DNA of 13,625 nt from Candidatus Latescibacteria bacterium 4484_107 (GTDB taxonomy: Bacteria > Latescibacterota > 4484-107), in assembly GCA_002059205.1 (NCBI GenBank), contig MVCQ01000010.1:1-13625 (forward strand), in the 5' to 3' direction. Below are positions 1-6,653 of the stretch, piece by piece. Within the stretch, counting starts at the first letter, position 1, and each line of letters opens with the position of its first letter. Under the pieces are notes generated by a model. That model searched no databases. It had not been told where the DNA came from and saw nothing but the letters and a program-made list of their open reading frames with translations. Both the position numbers and the translations under genes were made by a program.

Positions 1-327
1 CGCCGCGCCGAACGAGACGATTTGACGGAGGTTGTCCCGCACCGACGCCCGCTCCGAAGCCGTCTGAGCGATCCACTTCAGGGCGCCTCCCTCGTTCCAA
101 TACTCGTTCAGCACCCGCATAATGTGATTGTCCCCACGCGCCTGGATGGTTGTAATCCCGCACCGCTCACACTCCCGAAGCGTCTCCTTGATCTTCGCGG
201 TCGTATAATAATCCCGCATCTGACGACTGATTTCCGGGGAACGATGCGAATTTCCGCTGAACGGATTTCCGCCCACGATCAGGCGACTTGCCTTTAGACC
301 GGCGATTTTCACCGCAGGCATATTCAT
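1..327 (-). CDS. Unrecognised protein with GGNPFSGNSH motif, N-terminal 109 residues (partial, runs off window)
   Basis: The frame is open from an ATG at base 327 to the window edge, giving 109 residues with no stop. A GGAGG Shine-Dalgarno at 338-342 lies 10 nt from this ATG. A second ATG at 321 would be 16 nt away, so 327 is preferred. Residues 14-28 read SRLIVGGNPFSGNSH, followed by a segment containing RDYYT, CERCGITTIQARGD and WIAQTASE. This looks like the start of a TIM-barrel-type enzyme: a strand with a glycine-rich loop, a helix with CxxC, then a strand ending in RGD. It faintly recalls aldo-keto reductases, but I do not recognise a named family and assign no reaction. No signal peptide is visible, so it is probably cytoplasmic. 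The gene follows pfkA on the same strand after a 93-bp gap that holds a heptamer repeat. Coding status is fairly sure; function is unknown. Confidence 0.75.
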   Translation of the reverse strand, partial: MNMPAVKIAGLKASRLIVGGNPFSGNSHRSPEISRQMRDYYTTAKIKETLRECERCGITTIQARGDNHIMRVLNEYWNEGGALKWIAQTASERASVRDNLRQIVSFGAA

Positions 328-369
328 ACGTTTGGATCCTCCGGCGTTTAGTGACTGGTAAGCGCCGAC

Positions 370-397
370 CACTCACCAATCACTACTCACCACTCAC
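370..397. repeat. Degenerate heptamer tandem repeat, four units
   Basis: Four consecutive 7-mers on the plus strand read CACTCAC, CAATCAC, TACTCAC and CACTCAC (minus-strand sense GTGAGTG, GTGAGTA, GTGATTG, GTGAGTG). The array fills part of the gap between pfkA and the downstream partial gene. A related array lies at 1692-1719. Confidence 0.8.
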
Positions 398-420
398 CGG
401 GACGAAGGGGAGGGGAGGAA

Positions 421-1389
421 TCAACTTGCCAGCACCTCCAAAAGATTCAGCAGGCTCATATCCACGGTCTTGCGGAATTTCCACGCATACTCCAGGTTCG
501 ACACTTCGATCTGATTGGCCACAACGCCCACCATTTTGTCGCTTTGGCCTTTGACCAATTGTTCCACCGCGGCGGCCCCCAGACGGCCGGCCAGCACGCG
601 ATCCAGAGCGGAGGGAGAGCCGCCCCGTTGAAGGTGCCCCAGGACGCTGACGCGCACTTCGAAGCCGGATGCGTCGGAAATCTGTTCGGCTACTTTGAAG
701 GCGCCTCCGGTCTCGTCTCCCTCGGCGATAATGATGATGCTGCTCGTTTTGCCGCGTTTTCGACCGGCCACGAGGCGTCGGCACATGCCGGGAATATCGG
801 ACACGGTCTCCGGAATGAGCACCTCCTCCGCCCCTCCGGCTAAGGCGCATTCGAGCGCGATCGCTCCGGAGAGGCGCCCCATCACCTCGATCACGAACAA
901 ACGCTCGTGGGAGGCCGCGGTATCCCGGATGCGATCAATGGCGTCCAGCGCCGTATTGGCCGCCGTGTCGAAGCCGATGGAAAAATCCGTGCCCGTGATG
1001 TCGTTGTCAATGCTGGCCGGGACGCCGATGGTGGGGATTTGCCACGCACCGGCCAATTCGTGCGCGCCCCGGAAGGACCCGTCTCCGCCGATCACGACCA
1101 CGCCTTCGATGCCCTGCTTTTTCAAATTGGAGACGGCCTTCTTCTGCCCCTCCTTCGTCCTGAAGGCTTCGCTGCGCGCGGATTCGAGGATCGTTCCTCC
1201 CCGGTCTATGATCCCGCCGACGGAGCTCAAATTCATTTCGCGCATATCGTCGCGGATGATCCCCTCAAATCCACGCCGGATGCCGACGACGGACAACCCG
1301 TGATAGATACCGCTCCGCACCACGGCGCGAATAGCCGCATTCATACCGGGGCTATCGCCACCACTCGTCAACACGCCTATTCTGTCCAA
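421..1389 (-). CDS. pfkA: 6-phosphofructokinase, ATP-dependent type
   Basis: The product has 322 residues, the usual length for bacterial PfkA. It should phosphorylate fructose 6-phosphate to fructose 1,6-bisphosphate in glycolysis in the cytoplasm. Visible motifs are GGDSPGMN at 10-17 (nucleotide loop), GGDGS at 101-105, PASIDND at 124-130 with the catalytic Asp128, MGR at 170-172, Glu223, Arg246 and the HLQRGGSP segment at 252-259. Gly104 in GGDGS is the residue associated with ATP use; pyrophosphate enzymes carry Asp there. The residue equivalent to E. coli Gly124 is Ala125, not the Lys of pyrophosphate enzymes, which also favours ATP. The start is TTG at 1387-1389, preceded by AAAGGAG with its GGAG at 1397-1400, 7 nt away. 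The stop lies 93 bp before the next gene on the same strand. The product call is secure; phosphoryl donor choice is inference from two residues. Confidence 0.96.
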   Translation of the reverse strand: MDRIGVLTSGGDSPGMNAAIRAVVRSGIYHGLSVVGIRRGFEGIIRDDMREMNLSSVGGIIDRGGTILESARSEAFRTKEGQKKAVSNLKKQGIEGVVVIGGDGSFRGAHELAGAWQIPTIGVPASIDNDITGTDFSIGFDTAANTALDAIDRIRDTAASHERLFVIEVMGRLSGAIALECALAGGAEEVLIPETVSDIPGMCRRLVAGRKRGKTSSIIIIAEGDETGGAFKVAEQISDASGFEVRVSVLGHLQRGGSPSALDRVLAGRLGAAAVEQLVKGQSDKMVGVVANQIEVSNLEYAWKFRKTVDMSLLNLLEVLAS

Positions 1390-1704
1390 GGTTCCGCTCC
1401 TTTTTTTGCCATGAGGAATGAATACTATCCTTCCGCCTCTCCCTCTTGAATTGGGGCGGTGGGAAGGGTAAGTAGATGAACAAGATTAAATTCATAAACT
1501 TTCATTGGTTTTCTATGAAGGAATCCATGAACCCAGGAGAGGGCTGTAGTGCATTTCGGAGAAATTGTTTTTCTTCTGGCTTCCTGGTTTCCTAATTGGG
1601 GAATAATTTTGTCCGGGCACTTAGCGCCCTTCAGGCGGGCTTGCATAAGCCTATGAGGATCAAGGATAAAAATGGAAATTCCTATACGATGCACTTATTG
1701 TTCA
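1390..1704. other. 315-bp spacer between pfkA and the sensor kinase, no convincing gene
   Basis: An 89-codon minus-strand frame crosses this stretch (1425-1694) but has no family resemblance and no good ribosome site. The kinase-proximal end holds three small inverted repeats (1615-1651) and a heptamer array (1692-1719). A weak possible pfkA promoter reads TTCAAG at 1445-1450, a 17-bp spacer, then TAGTAT at 1422-1427 on the minus strand, but it matches consensus poorly. Confidence 0.6.
1615..1651. repeat. Cluster of short inverted repeats downstream of the sensor kinase
   Basis: Three small stems lie in a row: GGGC 1615-1618 with GCCC 1626-1629; CGCC 1625-1628 with GGCG 1634-1637 (mutually exclusive with the first); and GGCTT 1638-1642 with AAGCC 1647-1651 around a GCAT loop. 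They lie about 55-90 nt past the kinase stop in its transcript. No U-run follows, so this is not a classical terminator. It may be a decayed palindromic element. Confidence 0.4.
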
Positions 1705-1719
1705 TTACTTATTATTCAT
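1692..1719. repeat. Degenerate heptamer tandem repeat overlapping the kinase stop codon
   Basis: Four consecutive 7-mers on the plus strand read CACTTAT, TGTTCAT, TACTTAT and TATTCAT (minus strand ATGAATA, ATAAGTA, ATGAACA, ATAAGTG). The kinase stop (TAA, 1705-1707) and its last codons fall inside the array. The kinase tail ASNTMNNK is therefore partly repeat-encoded. Unit form resembles that of the 370-397 array. Confidence 0.75.
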
Positions 1720-3711
1720 TGTGTTCGAGGCGATGACGGATTCGATCTTCTCTCTGAGTTCCTGTATTTTGAAAGGCTTTACGAGGATCCCATCCACGCT
1801 TTTTTTCCGAACTTCCTCCGGATCCAATTCGACGCCCCATCCGGTCATCAAAAGCACCGACGTCTCAGGACGCAACTTATTGACCGCTTCCGTCACCTCC
1901 CATCCGGACACGCCTGGCATTCCCAGATCGGTGATCACGATGTCGAACGTTCCGCTGCGAAATTGTTCGATGCCTTCCTTCCCGTCGGAGGCCCCGGAGA
2001 CGCAGTGGCCCATGGACTGGAGCATTCCGGTGGTCGCCTCCCGAATGGTCTCCTCATCGTCTATGACGAGAATCCGCATCGTCTTCGTCGCTTTGATGGA
2101 AGCCACGGCCTCTTTCTTTTCCCGCGCTCCTGAAGGAGCCGGCAGCCGAAGAATGAACGTGGTTCCCACCCCCGGCTTGCTTTTCACCGAAATGTCTCCC
2201 CCGTGCCGGCTCACGATCCCATACACCACACTTAAGCCCAATCCATTGCCCTTCGCTCCTTTGGTCGTGAAAAACGGATCGAAGACCCTCCGCTGAATTT
2301 TTCTGGACATCCCGATCCCCGTATCGGAGACCGAGATCAATACCTCGTTTTTCTTCGGTTCCATCTCCGTCCTGATCGAGAGACTCCCGCCTGCGGGCAT
2401 GGCATCCACGGCATTGAGGATCAGATTGGTGAGCACCTCCCTCAATTCCGGGGCGCTTCCCCGGACCGGTCGGACTTCGTTCAGATCCATGGTCAGCCGG
2501 ATTGTAGCGCCCGTGCGTTGCGCCTGATCCTTCCACTTCGGGCGGGTTACCTCGCAGGTGTCCCGGATGACCCCGTTTACGTCCACCCAACCCGGGGACT
2601 TATCCTCGCGGGTCCGCGTAAATTGCTGAATCCGCCGCACCGTTTCCGCACCATCGAGGGCCGAACGTTCGATGATGTCCAGCCCCTTCCGGATTTCGTC
2701 TTCCTCCTTCGCACGGCGAACCAATTGGACCCATCCCAGGATGCCTCCGAGGATATTATTGAAATCATGGGCGATCCCGGTGGCCATCTCGCCTAAAGCC
2801 CTCAACCGCTCCGTCTGGATCAATTTCTCCTGAGTGGATTCAAGGGCGTCGGTTCTCTCCTGAATCTTCTGCTCCAAGGTCTCGCTGTATTCGACGACCT
2901 GGTCCCTGGATCGCTTCAAATCCTCGGTCATTCGATTGAACGAGCGGGCCAGATCCCCGATTTCGTCGCCGGAACGCACCTGAACCACGCTCGTCAGATC
3001 GCCTTCGGAAACCCGTTCGGTGGCTCTCAGGAGTTGTTTGATGGGACGAATCGTGATTTTCGTCCAGAAGAAGGCTCCGCATATCCCGACTGCGAACACC
3101 CCCATCGTCAACAGCAGAGCGGTTCGTTTCACGTGGTCCATCGTGGCATTCAAATGGGCCAGAGAAAGGCTCACAACGGCCGTCCCGATCATCTCCCCGG
3201 GATCATCCGGCCGGTACTCGACGTCCCCCGGCGCTTTCTCTTCCACCGTCTTCCCGAACAGCAGATCCATCTCCTCCCGAACATGCTTGATCCCCTTAGA
3301 GCGAATGGGACAGGATACGCAATAGAAGCGCGCTCCGGTCTTGGATATATACGAATACGCCGTCAGATCTTCTTTCTCAAGCGCCTCTTTTGTTTCGGTC
3401 CTATGAAAAGTCAGCCCGGAGTCCGTTTTCGCCTCCGCCAGGATTGCTCCCCCGACATTCTGGATCACCGTCAGCACCACATCCTGTTCGCGCATCACCG
3501 TTTCGACCAGAAGGCTCAGCCTGGCACGATCCTCGGTCAGTACACCGTATTCGCTGTTGTAGGCTAAGTGTTTCGCCAGCAACTTGCCTTTGTCTTCCAG
3601 CGCCGCCCTGAACCGTTGTTGAGCGCTCCGAACAAAAAAGGTGCTCAGCGTGGCCGAAGTCAGCAGAATAAGCGCTGCGATGAACAGATTGAATTTCAGC
3701 ATGAGTCTCAT
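1705..3711 (-). CDS. Hybrid sensor histidine kinase with C-terminal receiver domain
   Basis: The product is a 668-residue inner-membrane two-component protein. Domains in order are: a transmembrane segment at about 7-27; a periplasmic Cache-like sensor region at about 28-196 containing a YCVSCP motif (Cys131, Cys134); a second membrane segment at about 197-217; HAMP at about 218-268; a coiled linker; and a HisKA domain with an NtrB-like H-box GIAHDFNN, phosphoacceptor His315. The HATPase domain has an N-box NLILNAVDAM at 429-438, DTGIGM at 463-468, FDPFFTTK at 477-484 and GNGLGL at 488-493. A receiver follows from about 545, with Asp551-Asp552, phospho-acceptor Asp595 and Lys645. All catalytic residues are present. 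The receiver probably accepts phosphate from His315 or regulates the kinase; no separate output regulator lies nearby. The start at 3711 has only a weak ribosome site (GGTGA), and ATG at 3702 is an alternative. Ligand and target genes are unknown. Confidence 0.93.
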   Translation of the reverse strand: MRLMLKFNLFIAALILLTSATLSTFFVRSAQQRFRAALEDKGKLLAKHLAYNSEYGVLTEDRARLSLLVETVMREQDVVLTVIQNVGGAILAEAKTDSGLTFHRTETKEALEKEDLTAYSYISKTGARFYCVSCPIRSKGIKHVREEMDLLFGKTVEEKAPGDVEYRPDDPGEMIGTAVVSLSLAHLNATMDHVKRTALLLTMGVFAVGICGAFFWTKITIRPIKQLLRATERVSEGDLTSVVQVRSGDEIGDLARSFNRMTEDLKRSRDQVVEYSETLEQKIQERTDALESTQEKLIQTERLRALGEMATGIAHDFNNILGGILGWVQLVRRAKEEDEIRKGLDIIERSALDGAETVRRIQQFTRTREDKSPGWVDVNGVIRDTCEVTRPKWKDQAQRTGATIRLTMDLNEVRPVRGSAPELREVLTNLILNAVDAMPAGGSLSIRTEMEPKKNEVLISVSDTGIGMSRKIQRRVFDPFFTTKGAKGNGLGLSVVYGIVSRHGGDISVKSKPGVGTTFILRLPAPSGAREKKEAVASIKATKTMRILVIDDEETIREATTGMLQSMGHCVSGASDGKEGIEQFRSGTFDIVITDLGMPGVSGWEVTEAVNKLRPETSVLLMTGWGVELDPEEVRKKSVDGILVKPFKIQELREKIESVIASNTMNNK

Positions 3712-3722
3712 CGGATCACCCG

Positions 3723-3750
3723 GAAGTCAGGAGTCAGAGGCCAGAGGCCG
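3723..3750. repeat. Degenerate heptamer tandem repeat, GRRGYCR type
   Basis: Four consecutive 7-mers on the plus strand read GAAGTCA, GGAGTCA, GAGGCCA and GAGGCCG. They lie just upstream of the kinase start. The consensus differs from the other heptamer arrays, but period and copy number are the same. Confidence 0.75.
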
Positions 3751-3773
3751 AGCGGAGAAAGAACTCTTGGTTG

Positions 3774-3797
3774 GTTCGGGAAATTGTTTTCCCGAAC
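3774..3797. repeat. Perfect 10-bp palindromic hairpin, copy 1 of a pair
   Basis: GTTCGGGAAA at 3774-3783, a four-base loop TTGT, and TTTCCCGAAC at 3788-3797 form a perfect 10-bp stem. Read on the minus strand, the core fits TCGGGA-WW-ACAA-WW-TCCCGA, the same pattern as the second copy at 3822-3843, which lies in the opposite orientation. No T-run follows on either side, so a simple intrinsic terminator is unlikely. Confidence 0.8.
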
Positions 3798-3812
3798 GCA
3801 AGCGGCCTAACC

Positions 3813-3848
3813 GTTGCTGCAATCGGGATTACAAAATCCCGATGCAAC
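3813..3848. repeat. Palindromic hairpin, copy 2 of a pair, with outer arms
   Basis: ATCGGGATT at 3822-3830, loop ACAA at 3831-3834, and AATCCCGAT at 3835-3843 form a perfect 9-bp stem. Outer arms GTTGC (3813-3817) and GCAAC (3844-3848) extend it across a TGCA bulge. It lies about 40-75 nt past the comEC stop in the comEC transcript. Confidence 0.8.
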
Positions 3849-3886
3849 AGAAAATGCAAAATGGAGACGGGGTAATTTTGATTTTT

Positions 3887-6298
3887 TCACTTTTCTCCTT
3901 TCCCTTTTCCCATGGGCAGCATCGTCCTCACCTTCATCCATCCCTCGCCCACCTCCACCGTGATTGCTCCCATCCGATCGGTGCGGTAGATCTTCGCGCC
4001 GACCTCATTCAATTTTTTCAGCACCTCTTTCGAGGGATGTCCGAACCGGTTCCACGCGCCCACGGAGAGGATTGCAATCTCCGGCCGCACCGCATTCAGA
4101 AACGCGCGGCCCGACGAACCGCTCGAACCGTGATGCCCCACCTTCAGCACCGTGGTCGGCAGGCGGTCTTTCCAGCCCAGAAAAAAACGTTCGGCCTCCC
4201 TCTCCGCATCGCCGGTAAGCAAGAGGGAGGTCCCTCCGTACGTAATCCGCAGCACCACCGAGGTATTGTTTCTCCCCATCGGCGCGTCGCACTCCTGAGA
4301 TACGAACTTCGGCGCGGGATGAAGCACAAAAGCACCCACTCCTCCCAATCCAATCAGGCTGTCTCCCGCTGAGACGATGTGCCGCGCGATGCCCTTCTCC
4401 TCCACCAACTCGTAGAAGCGGTCATCCGTCCAACTGTCGGCGTACTGGCCGCTGTCCAGGACGTGCGCCACCGGGAACTCCTCCAGGATGGAGACCAGGC
4501 CCCCGATGTGATCGTTGTCCGAATGCGTGGGCGCAACAATGTCTATTTTTCGGATTCCCTGGTGTCTCAGGAACGGCGCGAGCACGTATTTTCCGGCGTC
4601 GAAATAGCGGGTCCGGGGTCCGCCGTCCACGAGCATCGTCCGTCCGTTCGGAAATCTCAAAAAAAGGGCATCCCCCTGGCCCACATCCAGAAAAACCACT
4701 TCGAGCCGATCCTCCCGAAAAACGTCTTTCCAAATATAGACATTTATCCCGAAAAGCGCAAGAAATAATAGCACCTTCCTGACCGGCGGGAATTTTTGAC
4801 TCCACAGGATCAGCGCGATCGCGCCGTAATAGCCCGCGAAAAACATCGGCGAGGGACTCGGCACGGGGAGAGATGTACGGGGAATTTTGGACAAAGCCTG
4901 AACGACTCCGATCAGCCCGGACAAAAAAGCCCAGTTCAGCGCGTTCAGGGCCGTGGCAAAGGGAACCAGCCAGAACCCGAACGCGCAGGCCAGCAACCCC
5001 AGCGTTACGATGATCCCGATGGTCGGAACCACGATCAGATTGGCCGCCACGGACAACAGGGGAAGCCGATTGAAATAGAGGGCGACAAACGGCCCCGTCC
5101 CGATCTGGGCCGCGGCGGATACGGATACGGCGGCAACGACCCATTGCATCCAGGTCTTCGTGGGTTTGCCGAAGACGCGGTGAATCGCCCCGGTAATGGG
5201 GGTATAGAGCAGGGCAATGGAACCCACCGCTCCGAAAGAGAGTTGAAATCCCACGTCGAATAGACTCTGGGGTCCGATCAGCAGAATAATGAGCGCGGCC
5301 ACACCCAGCACGTTCCATAGATCCGTGTCCCGCTCGATGGTGAAGGCGATGAGGATCAGGCCAGCCATTACGGAAGCCCGCACCACCGAGGGGCGCAGAT
5401 CCACGACAAACACATACACGATCAGCGCGGCGACGGTCACCCACGTGGCCCGACGGCGTGTCAGCCCGAACAGCCGGAACACGAAGAAGAAGATCCCGGC
5501 GATCAACCCCACGTGCAGCCCGCTCACCGCAAGCACGTGCGATACGCCCACGCGATTAAACGCCGCCCGCACCTCCTTCGGCAGCGCATGCTTTTCTCCG
5601 AGCAGCAACCCCTTCAGCAGTGCGGCGGGCGCTCCGAGGAGATTTCGATCCACCGTGCTCCGGATCGAACGCCGGATCGGAAGGACCACGCCGGAGAAAA
5701 AAGCGCGCGCTTCCCCTTTTTCGAGTCGTTGGATGGATTCCCGTTTGCGCACGGACAGCAGCGCGGAAACGCCCCTTCGCTCGAGGTACGTGCGATAGTC
5801 GAACGCCCCAGGATTCCGCGCCGGCTCCGGCTGGCGAAGACGTCCCCGCACCGTCACCAGGTCGCCAAATCCGATGTCGTCGGCCCCTTCCTTGACGGTG
5901 ACCAAAACACGTCCGAAGACCTCCGCCCGGTTACCCTCCCACGCCACCTCCCGGGCCTCAAGTATGATCCGGACTTTCTCCGCGAACACGTCCGGCTCGT
6001 CCGCTACCCGGCCGGTAAGCGCGACTCGCTCCCCGAAATCCGGGAATCGGGAGAGATGATTTCCCGGCAAATCCTGCGTCACCCCGGCGTACCGAAATGC
6101 CCCGGCCATAAAAACCATCAGCGCAAAGAGGATCTGCCCGGCGGGGTGCTCTGATCTTCGCCGCATCCAAGCGATGCATGCCGCCATCAGACAGGCCGTA
6201 GCCGCGATCCACAGAAATAAAACGGGGACGTGGACGAAATAACTTGCCCATATCCCCGAAGCGAAAAGAGTAGCTGTCCATAGAGCGGGACGTCTCAT
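3887..6298 (-). CDS. comEC: DNA internalization-related competence protein ComEC/Rec2
   Basis: The product is a full-length 803-residue ComEC, the inner-membrane channel that carries single-stranded DNA into the cell during natural transformation. Visible parts are: two N-terminal membrane segments (about 5-70); an OB-like periplasmic domain (about 90-185); the Competence domain with LLLGEKHALP at 231-240 and SHVLAVSGLHVGL at 253-265; then multiple membrane helices to about 520. The C-terminal metallo-beta-lactamase domain starts with LEVVFLDVGQGDA at 532-544 and contains the metal motif THSDNDH (His592, Asp594, Asp596, His597), LLTGDAE at 693-699 and GHHGSSGSS at 721-729. The start ATG at 6296-6298 follows GAGGGA at 6305-6310. 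A promoter with an overlapping palindrome lies just upstream. No other competence gene is in the window. Identity is secure; whether the cell is transformable is not shown. Confidence 0.96.
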   Translation of the reverse strand: MRRPALWTATLFASGIWASYFVHVPVLFLWIAATACLMAACIAWMRRRSEHPAGQILFALMVFMAGAFRYAGVTQDLPGNHLSRFPDFGERVALTGRVADEPDVFAEKVRIILEAREVAWEGNRAEVFGRVLVTVKEGADDIGFGDLVTVRGRLRQPEPARNPGAFDYRTYLERRGVSALLSVRKRESIQRLEKGEARAFFSGVVLPIRRSIRSTVDRNLLGAPAALLKGLLLGEKHALPKEVRAAFNRVGVSHVLAVSGLHVGLIAGIFFFVFRLFGLTRRRATWVTVAALIVYVFVVDLRPSVVRASVMAGLILIAFTIERDTDLWNVLGVAALIILLIGPQSLFDVGFQLSFGAVGSIALLYTPITGAIHRVFGKPTKTWMQWVVAAVSVSAAAQIGTGPFVALYFNRLPLLSVAANLIVVPTIGIIVTLGLLACAFGFWLVPFATALNALNWAFLSGLIGVVQALSKIPRTSLPVPSPSPMFFAGYYGAIALILWSQKFPPVRKVLLFLALFGINVYIWKDVFREDRLEVVFLDVGQGDALFLRFPNGRTMLVDGGPRTRYFDAGKYVLAPFLRHQGIRKIDIVAPTHSDNDHIGGLVSILEEFPVAHVLDSGQYADSWTDDRFYELVEEKGIARHIVSAGDSLIGLGGVGAFVLHPAPKFVSQECDAPMGRNNTSVVLRITYGGTSLLLTGDAEREAERFFLGWKDRLPTTVLKVGHHGSSGSSGRAFLNAVRPEIAILSVGAWNRFGHPSKEVLKKLNEVGAKIYRTDRMGAITVEVGEGWMKVRTMLPMGKGKGEK

Positions 6299-6351
6299 AA
6301 GAGTTCCCTCGCGCTAAAAAAAGACCAATACCGAGTGCGGTGTGATTATTG

Positions 6352-6381
6352 AATATACTCATTTTGACAGCTATCTGTCAA
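6352..6381 (-). promoter_or_regulatory. Predicted sigma70-type promoter of comEC
   Basis: On the minus strand TTGACA (plus 6376-6381), an 18-bp spacer, then TATATT (plus 6352-6357) gives a near-consensus promoter. Transcription would start near 6345, leaving a leader of about 47 nt before the comEC ATG. The -35 box is one end of the palindrome at 6364-6381. Confidence 0.6.
6364..6381. promoter_or_regulatory. 18-bp palindrome, candidate operator over the comEC -35 box
   Basis: TTGACAG at 6364-6370, spacer CTAT, and CTGTCAA at 6375-6381 form perfect 7-bp arms. The symmetry and size suit a dimeric winged-helix repressor. The divergent neighbour encodes a MarR-type protein, making it the obvious candidate binder, but that is inference. 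Confidence 0.55.
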
Positions 6382-6440
6382 GCAGTTTTTCTGCCATTTA
6401 TCCTCCCGGGCTTTTTTGAAAAATTTTTCTCATTTTTTTC

Positions 6441-6469
6441 TTGACTTCTGTGCGCGAAAGGCGTATCTT
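6441..6469 (+). promoter_or_regulatory. Predicted sigma70-type promoter of the MarR-rubrerythrin gene
   Basis: TTGACT at 6441-6446, a 17-bp spacer starting TCTGT, and TATCTT at 6464-6469. Transcription would begin near 6476, giving an unusually long leader of about 178 nt. The same -35, spacer start and -10 recur at 12545-12573 and, with a changed -35, at 13353-13381. Confidence 0.65.
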
Positions 6470-6534
6470 AGGATGTAACTATTTCGCATACGATATTATT
6501 TTATATTCTATACTAAATACAAACCGATAGATCG

Positions 6535-6586
6535 AAAGAGAGGAAACGTTCCAAAATCATCGAGACATTGGAACGCGCTACTCTTT
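6535..6586 (+). promoter_or_regulatory. Hairpin in the leader of the MarR-rubrerythrin gene
   Basis: CGTTCCAA at 6547-6554 pairs perfectly with TTGGAACG at 6568-6575 across a 13-nt loop. Outside it AAAGAG at 6535-6540 pairs with CTCTTT at 6581-6586, separated by small internal loops. As RNA this is an extended stem-loop 67 nt upstream of the start codon; as DNA it could be a spaced operator. No known riboswitch class is recognised. Confidence 0.45.
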
Positions 6587-6640
6587 GTCAGAATAACTAC
6601 GAAAGAGACCCGACGATCCCGCCCAAGCCGTCTTTCACGA

Positions 6641-6653
6641 AAGGTGCCCCCCC
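6641..6653 (+). promoter_or_regulatory. Ribosome binding site with C7 tract before the start codon
   Basis: AAGGTG at 6641-6646 is followed by exactly seven cytosines (6647-6653) and then the ATG at 6654. The whole spacer between the ribosome site and the start codon is a homopolymer, so slippage would change spacing without altering the protein. Confidence 0.6.

Noticed and set aside
1425..1694. 89-codon minus-strand open frame between the kinase and pfkA
   Set aside because: No family resemblance, no ribosome site at the start, and it runs through small palindromes and repeat DNA; it looks like chance.
370..3750. Heptamer arrays as CRISPR or as coding repeats
   Set aside because: Units are only 7 bp, directly abutting, degenerate, without spacers, and the period is not a multiple of three.
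3774..3848. Palindromes after comEC as rho-independent terminators
   Set aside because: The stems are strong, but no T-run follows in the comEC transcript direction; termination of another kind cannot be excluded.
4422..5444. 340-codon minus-strand frame inside comEC
   Set aside because: Out-of-frame shadow of comEC; Arg/Gly/Pro-rich with no motif.
6364..6390. TTGACAG at 6364 as a plus-strand -35 box
   Set aside because: No plausible -10 hexamer lies 16-18 bp downstream on the plus strand; the element makes better sense as a palindrome and minus-strand promoter.
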